Positions 60,550 through 64,000 of a stretch of 64,000 nucleotides of DNA are shown piece by piece (position 1 is the stretch's first letter; each line of letters begins with the position of its first letter). The DNA comes from Pseudofabraea citricarpa. Its lineage: Eukaryota > Ascomycota > Leotiomycetes > Helotiales > Dermateaceae. The notes under the pieces are model-generated. The model worked only from the letters and a program-made list of their open reading frames with translations. It ran no database searches and was not told the origin of the DNA. The position numbers were made by a program, and so were the translations under genes. The stretch spans positions 1,116,001 through 1,180,000 of the forward strand of contig JAPWGK010000005.1 in NCBI GenBank assembly GCA_029641185.1. The letters are read 5' to 3'.

Positions 60550-62516
60550 TTAACGACGACCCTCCCCATCCTCTCCTCTATCCCCTTCATCAACAACCTC
60601 TCCAGCTTTCCACTTAAACCGACTAGCATGATGATCACTTCTCACACCCTTCTGACCCTCACCATATATATTCTCTCTCAAAGTTCCAGCAGGAACATCA
60701 TAATCCTCCCACATCAAGCCCCGCTTAAGCAATTCCGGCCTCAACAAAAAGACGACGTCCTCAAAACTCTCAGGGCTTGTCGTATACGAGATGTTGAAGC
60801 CATCAATATCAGCTTCTCTTACCCATTCCTCGAAAACGTCCGCGACCATCTCCGGAGTGCCTACTGGTGCAGGATGGAACCCACCGAGCGCCATCTTCTC
60901 CCCGAGTTTCCTAGGCGTCCAGACGGCATCTTTATCCTGCGAAGCGGCATTGAACGCATCGATTGCTCCATGGATGGCATGCTCACCAGGAGTATCCTCA
61001 AGAGAGAAAGGTTCATCGAGGGGTAAGAGAGACAGGTCTACTCCCGTATACCCAGAGAACTGCGCTAGTCCTCCGATGATATCCGCATTGGCGCGTGCTC
61101 GTTCATATTTTGCCTGTGCTTCTTCCATCGTCTTACCGATTATGGGTGAGATTCCAGAGAAGAACTTTATGGAGCTGGGATCTCGACCTTCTTCTTTTGC
61201 AAGGGCGCGGATCGCCAGGACTGAAGCTGCTGCCGAGGAAGGGAGCAGTCCTCCTAGGTAGATTGATTCAGCATGTCGAGAAGCAAATGCCTGGTATTGT
61301 TAGTGGTTTACTTTCAGTTTTACTTTGACCCATTACTTACTCTTCCCGCCTCTAAACACGATTAGCCATCAGCCTTACAGTTTCTATCGAGTGTTGAACT
61401 TACTTGAGGCACCTGCTTGGAACAGTACCGGGGTTCTCTGTGGGCTCGGATGTGTTTGATATCGTGAGTTGCATTTGAAATATTTTCCTTCAATCAATGT
61501 AAGCTTCCATGCAGTAAATATTTTATTTATGGAGCATACCTTTATGGAGAATTTTCTTGATCTTCGCCGGATCCCAAGCAGTATTTGTTGCAACATCATG
61601 GACGACGGCGTCATCCGCCCAGGAGCTTTCCCACAATCTATAGATGTCAACACAGCTACATCATTACACTATGGAGTGTTGCTAAGATAAACTTACTTGT
61701 AGCATAGATCCATATATTCATGAGCAATCTCATATCTCTCATCATGCGGCACCTACTCCTCATCAACCCACAATTTCACGCATACGGAACGCAAGTAAAA
61801 GAAGAACAAACTAACTCACCACATCATCAGCACCCAAAGCCTCAGCCGACCCCTTACTCCAACTCGTAACCACATTCCACGCAACCCTTCCCTCCGTCAA
61901 ATGATCCAACGAGCTCATCGTGCGGGCAAGGATATACGGGTTCAAATAACTCGTACTCCCCGTAACGCCAAAGCCGACCGATTTCGTAACTGCTGCCATC
62001 GCAGGGATCAGTACCATAGGATCTAGAGCTGCAGCTTGAGTGCCAGAGCGAAACATGGCGTCTGAGCTGCCGCCGTATACCTCGTGCGTGGAATAGCCGT
62101 CGGCGAAGAATATACAGCTTATTTTGCCGCGCTCGGCGAGCTGCGCGAGGTTCAGCCAGTACGGGAGCCGGTCTTTTGTTTTGGTTGTGTCTTGGGGATC
62201 TCTGTGTGGGTTTTAGTATCAAAGGTTCTTTTGGAATGGGAGAGCATGGACGGACTTCCATTGTCCCGGGGACATGTGGTTTCCGGCGCCTAGACATAGT
62301 TTACGGTATTAGCATGATATTGTATTTATCATGATCGGCGCTGCTGTCGATTAGAACTGTAATTGACCAGGTTCTTATTCTCTATACTGGTCTATGTGTT
62401 CCCAGAAATGTGGCTTGACATAACATTCGAACATGTATCAAATCAAAATCATACGCACAAGCTTTCTCAAAGAAATTGAGGTAGATCCTCTTTTTCGGAG
62501 GACTTAAATCAGCCAT
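60550..62516 (-). CDS. NtaA/SnaA/DszA-type FMN-dependent monooxygenase
   Basis: Eight exons: 62,516-62,459; 62,289-62,256; 62,201-61,820; 61,752-61,697; 61,637-61,540; 61,487-61,404; 61,351-61,341; 61,290-60,550. The joined frame is open and gives 487 residues. It matches the bacterial-luciferase-like fold (PF00296), NtaA subgroup. The landmarks are LNFFEKACAGNHMSPGQW, LAERGKISCIFFADGYS, VYGGSSDAMFRSG and VLIPAMAAVTKSVGFGVTGSTSYLNPYILAR. SSLDHLTEGRVAWNVVTSW, HDERYEIAHEYMDLCYKLW, LFQAGAS-AGR-FASRHAESIY and DGFNISYTTSPESF follow. Exon 7 is an 11-nt microexon (K-AGR). The family oxidises small nitrogen or sulphur compounds using FMNH2 from a separate reductase, which is not encoded in this window. 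It is divergent from the alpha/beta hydrolase gene. Confidence 0.9.
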
Positions 62517-62962
62517 CCTTTCAAGGTGGGTAAATTGGAAGCTCTAAAAAACCAAAACGGGAGATGAGTTTGAAGTGTCGAATAAAGATGAAATAGAAAA
62601 CCAAGTCCTGAAAAGTATTTAAATCAGCTGAGTAATTGTGCACAACAGCTTATCAATATAGAAACCAGTACTAAGACCAGGAATACTTGAACCCACTAAT
62701 GAAGCAAGCAGAAGGAGAAATTTTGAACAGATTTTCGAGAACGCAGACATACGCTATCAGGCCTGAGAATCAAGATGCGGATGTTCCCATCCGAAAGCGG
62801 CAGGGGTTCCCGAACCAAACCAACAACTTCAAGATCAAGAACATAAAGCGTAGCTCAAATCGAGAGGTCTCAAAAGACTTTCAAAAGAAAAAAGAAAGAA
62901 AAATCGACACACTATATTCTGTGGTAAAGGCACGATAATCCAAACTTAAGAAAAGAAAAAGT
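62517..62962. promoter_or_regulatory. Divergent promoter, FMN monooxygenase / alpha-beta hydrolase
   Basis: 446 bp between two divergent start codons. It contains ATCCGAAAGCGG at about 62,790-62,801, whose CCGAAAGC matches sites at 44.8 and 56.3 kb, and a CCCGAAC near 62,809. Purine-rich stretches precede the hydrolase ATG. Joint regulation is inferred. Confidence 0.4.
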
Positions 62963-63799
62963 ATGGCTCGTTCACCGATCAAAATGGCATATGCCGAGCA
63001 TCCACTGGGACAAATCCACTACCGATACGCGATCCCCAACACGGCGAGCAAACATCTCACACCCATAGTATTCCTGCATAAATCTGCCTCGTCGTCAAAG
63101 AGCTGGGAGAATCTAATGAAATACTATGTTTCCACTGGTCACCCGTGTTATGCAGCGGACATGCCCGGATTCGGCGGGACTTTTGATCCCGATCCAGCAC
63201 CGGCAACTCCATACAGCACGACTTTCTACTGCGAAGTATACGCACACCTATTCCACAGCCTCGGGTTATTCAGTGGAAAGTTTCACATCATCGGACATCA
63301 TTCCGGGTCGACGCTGGCGTTGGAGATGGGCGTGACGTATGCGGAAGTAGTCGAGAGCATAACGATGATCGGAGCGGGATTGATGAACGAGCAGGAACGC
63401 GCAGAGATGAAAGCGCAATACTTTGCACCTTTTAACGAGCCCGTCCCAGATGGGAGTCATCTGCTGAAGACGTGGAATTATCTTCAGCAGGGCGAGGCGG
63501 CAGAGGATCTGGAATTGATGCAGAGTGAGCTCTTGGACCATGTGCGTGCCTGGCGTGGGAGGAGTCAGATATATGGTGCCGTGTGGGCGTCCGATCGCCA
63601 GAAGAATTTCATGCAGGTTAAATGTCCCATGTTAGCCCTCTGTGCGAGGGATGATGTCTTGTGGAAGTATTTTCATTATGTGAATGAGTTGAGACCTGAG
63701 GTGAGGGCTGAAGAAGTGGGTGGAGGAAACTTTGAAGAGGTTCTAGACTGGAAGGGTTGTGCGAAGTTCATTGATGAGATGTATTCTCGCCTTGAATAA
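62963..63799 (+). CDS. Alpha/beta hydrolase
   Basis: An intronless gene encodes 278 residues, with ATG 62,963. The fold markers are a FLHKSASSSKSWENL segment (oxyanion region), DMPGFGGT, and the nucleophile elbow GHHSGS with Ser114. The acid is in CARDDVLW (Asp230/231). Where a catalytic histidine is normally found near the C-terminus the sequence reads GGGNFEE (Asn256 at the expected place). Either this small subfamily works differently or the histidine lies elsewhere. It could hydrolyse an ester, lactone or C-C bond downstream of the two monooxygenases, but that is inference from position only. It shares a divergent promoter with the FMN monooxygenase. Confidence 0.8.
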   Translation: MARSPIKMAYAEHPLGQIHYRYAIPNTASKHLTPIVFLHKSASSSKSWENLMKYYVSTGHPCYAADMPGFGGTFDPDPAPATPYSTTFYCEVYAHLFHSLGLFSGKFHIIGHHSGSTLALEMGVTYAEVVESITMIGAGLMNEQERAEMKAQYFAPFNEPVPDGSHLLKTWNYLQQGEAAEDLELMQSELLDHVRAWRGRSQIYGAVWASDRQKNFMQVKCPMLALCARDDVLWKYFHYVNELRPEVRAEEVGGGNFEEVLDWKGCAKFIDEMYSRLE

Positions 63800-64000
63800 T
63801 ATTCGCTGCCCAGTAGATTTTCAACTTGAAAATGTAGCTCGCTTAGTACGAGAATCCTCGACTCTCCTCGCTTCCAGGCCGAACTAAGTACTTTACTTCA
63901 TTCTATCATTCTCAGCCCGATGCCGCCGTCAATCTTGCTAGTTTGAGACTGGGAGATCAGAAGGGATCTGTTTCAATTTAAATAGTAGAGTAATCACGGA
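63800..64000. other. 3' flank at the window end
   Basis: Two hundred bases after the hydrolase stop with nothing recognisable. Confidence 0.5.

Overview
The window looks like nuclear DNA of a filamentous ascomycete (Pezizomycotina). The evidence is short 46-67 nt GT-AG introns with TACTAAT- or CTAAC-like branch sites, several Zn2Cys6 regulators, 2EXR and HNH_2 proteins, MFS and FAD/FMN monooxygenase genes, and a long AT-rich block mutated by repeat-induced point mutation (RIP). A leotiomycete is plausible but unproven. Exon structures were worked out by hand from splice consensus, reading frame and family resemblance.

Layout. Positions 1-18,735 are a RIP-destroyed retrotransposon nest almost free of CpA and TpG. 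It holds two head-to-head Ty3/Gypsy copies: a minus copy up to about 4,310 followed by its LTR to 4,875, and a plus copy at 4,880-10,274. A second element of about 7.8 kb, flanked by 123-bp direct repeats, is inserted in the 3' LTR of the plus copy. Composition changes abruptly at about 18,735. From 18.7 to 26.9 kb is a gene-poor accessory belt with an HNH_2 protein, a phosphotransferase (APH) pseudogene plus a relic of a second copy, a ULP1-like cysteine protease and a 2EXR protein. From 28 to 38 kb the genes look like housekeeping or regulatory ones: a Zn2Cys6 factor, an AIF/NDH2-like oxidoreductase, a protein resembling the DNA-binding half of a MULE transposase, a single-pass membrane protein and an F-box/LRR protein. 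A 3.4-kb gap without a convincing gene follows.

From 41.7 to 63.8 kb lies a run of accessory metabolic genes: an 11-exon Zn2Cys6 factor, a monocarboxylate-type MFS transporter, a CocE/X-Pro-type hydrolase, a second Zn2Cys6 factor, a UbiH-type FAD monooxygenase, an FHS-type sugar MFS permease, an 8-exon NtaA/SnaA/DszA-type FMN monooxygenase and an alpha/beta hydrolase. A RIP-marked Tc1/mariner element sits between the first regulator and the first transporter. Two importers, two oxygenases, two hydrolases and two regulators together suggest an uptake-and-degradation cluster for an unknown small molecule. Dense TCCGA/TCGGA motifs recur in several intergenic regions of this segment and could be sites for one of the Zn2Cys6 factors. 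This cluster with its shared motif is the best candidate for an undescribed system here. Its substrate cannot be read from the sequence.
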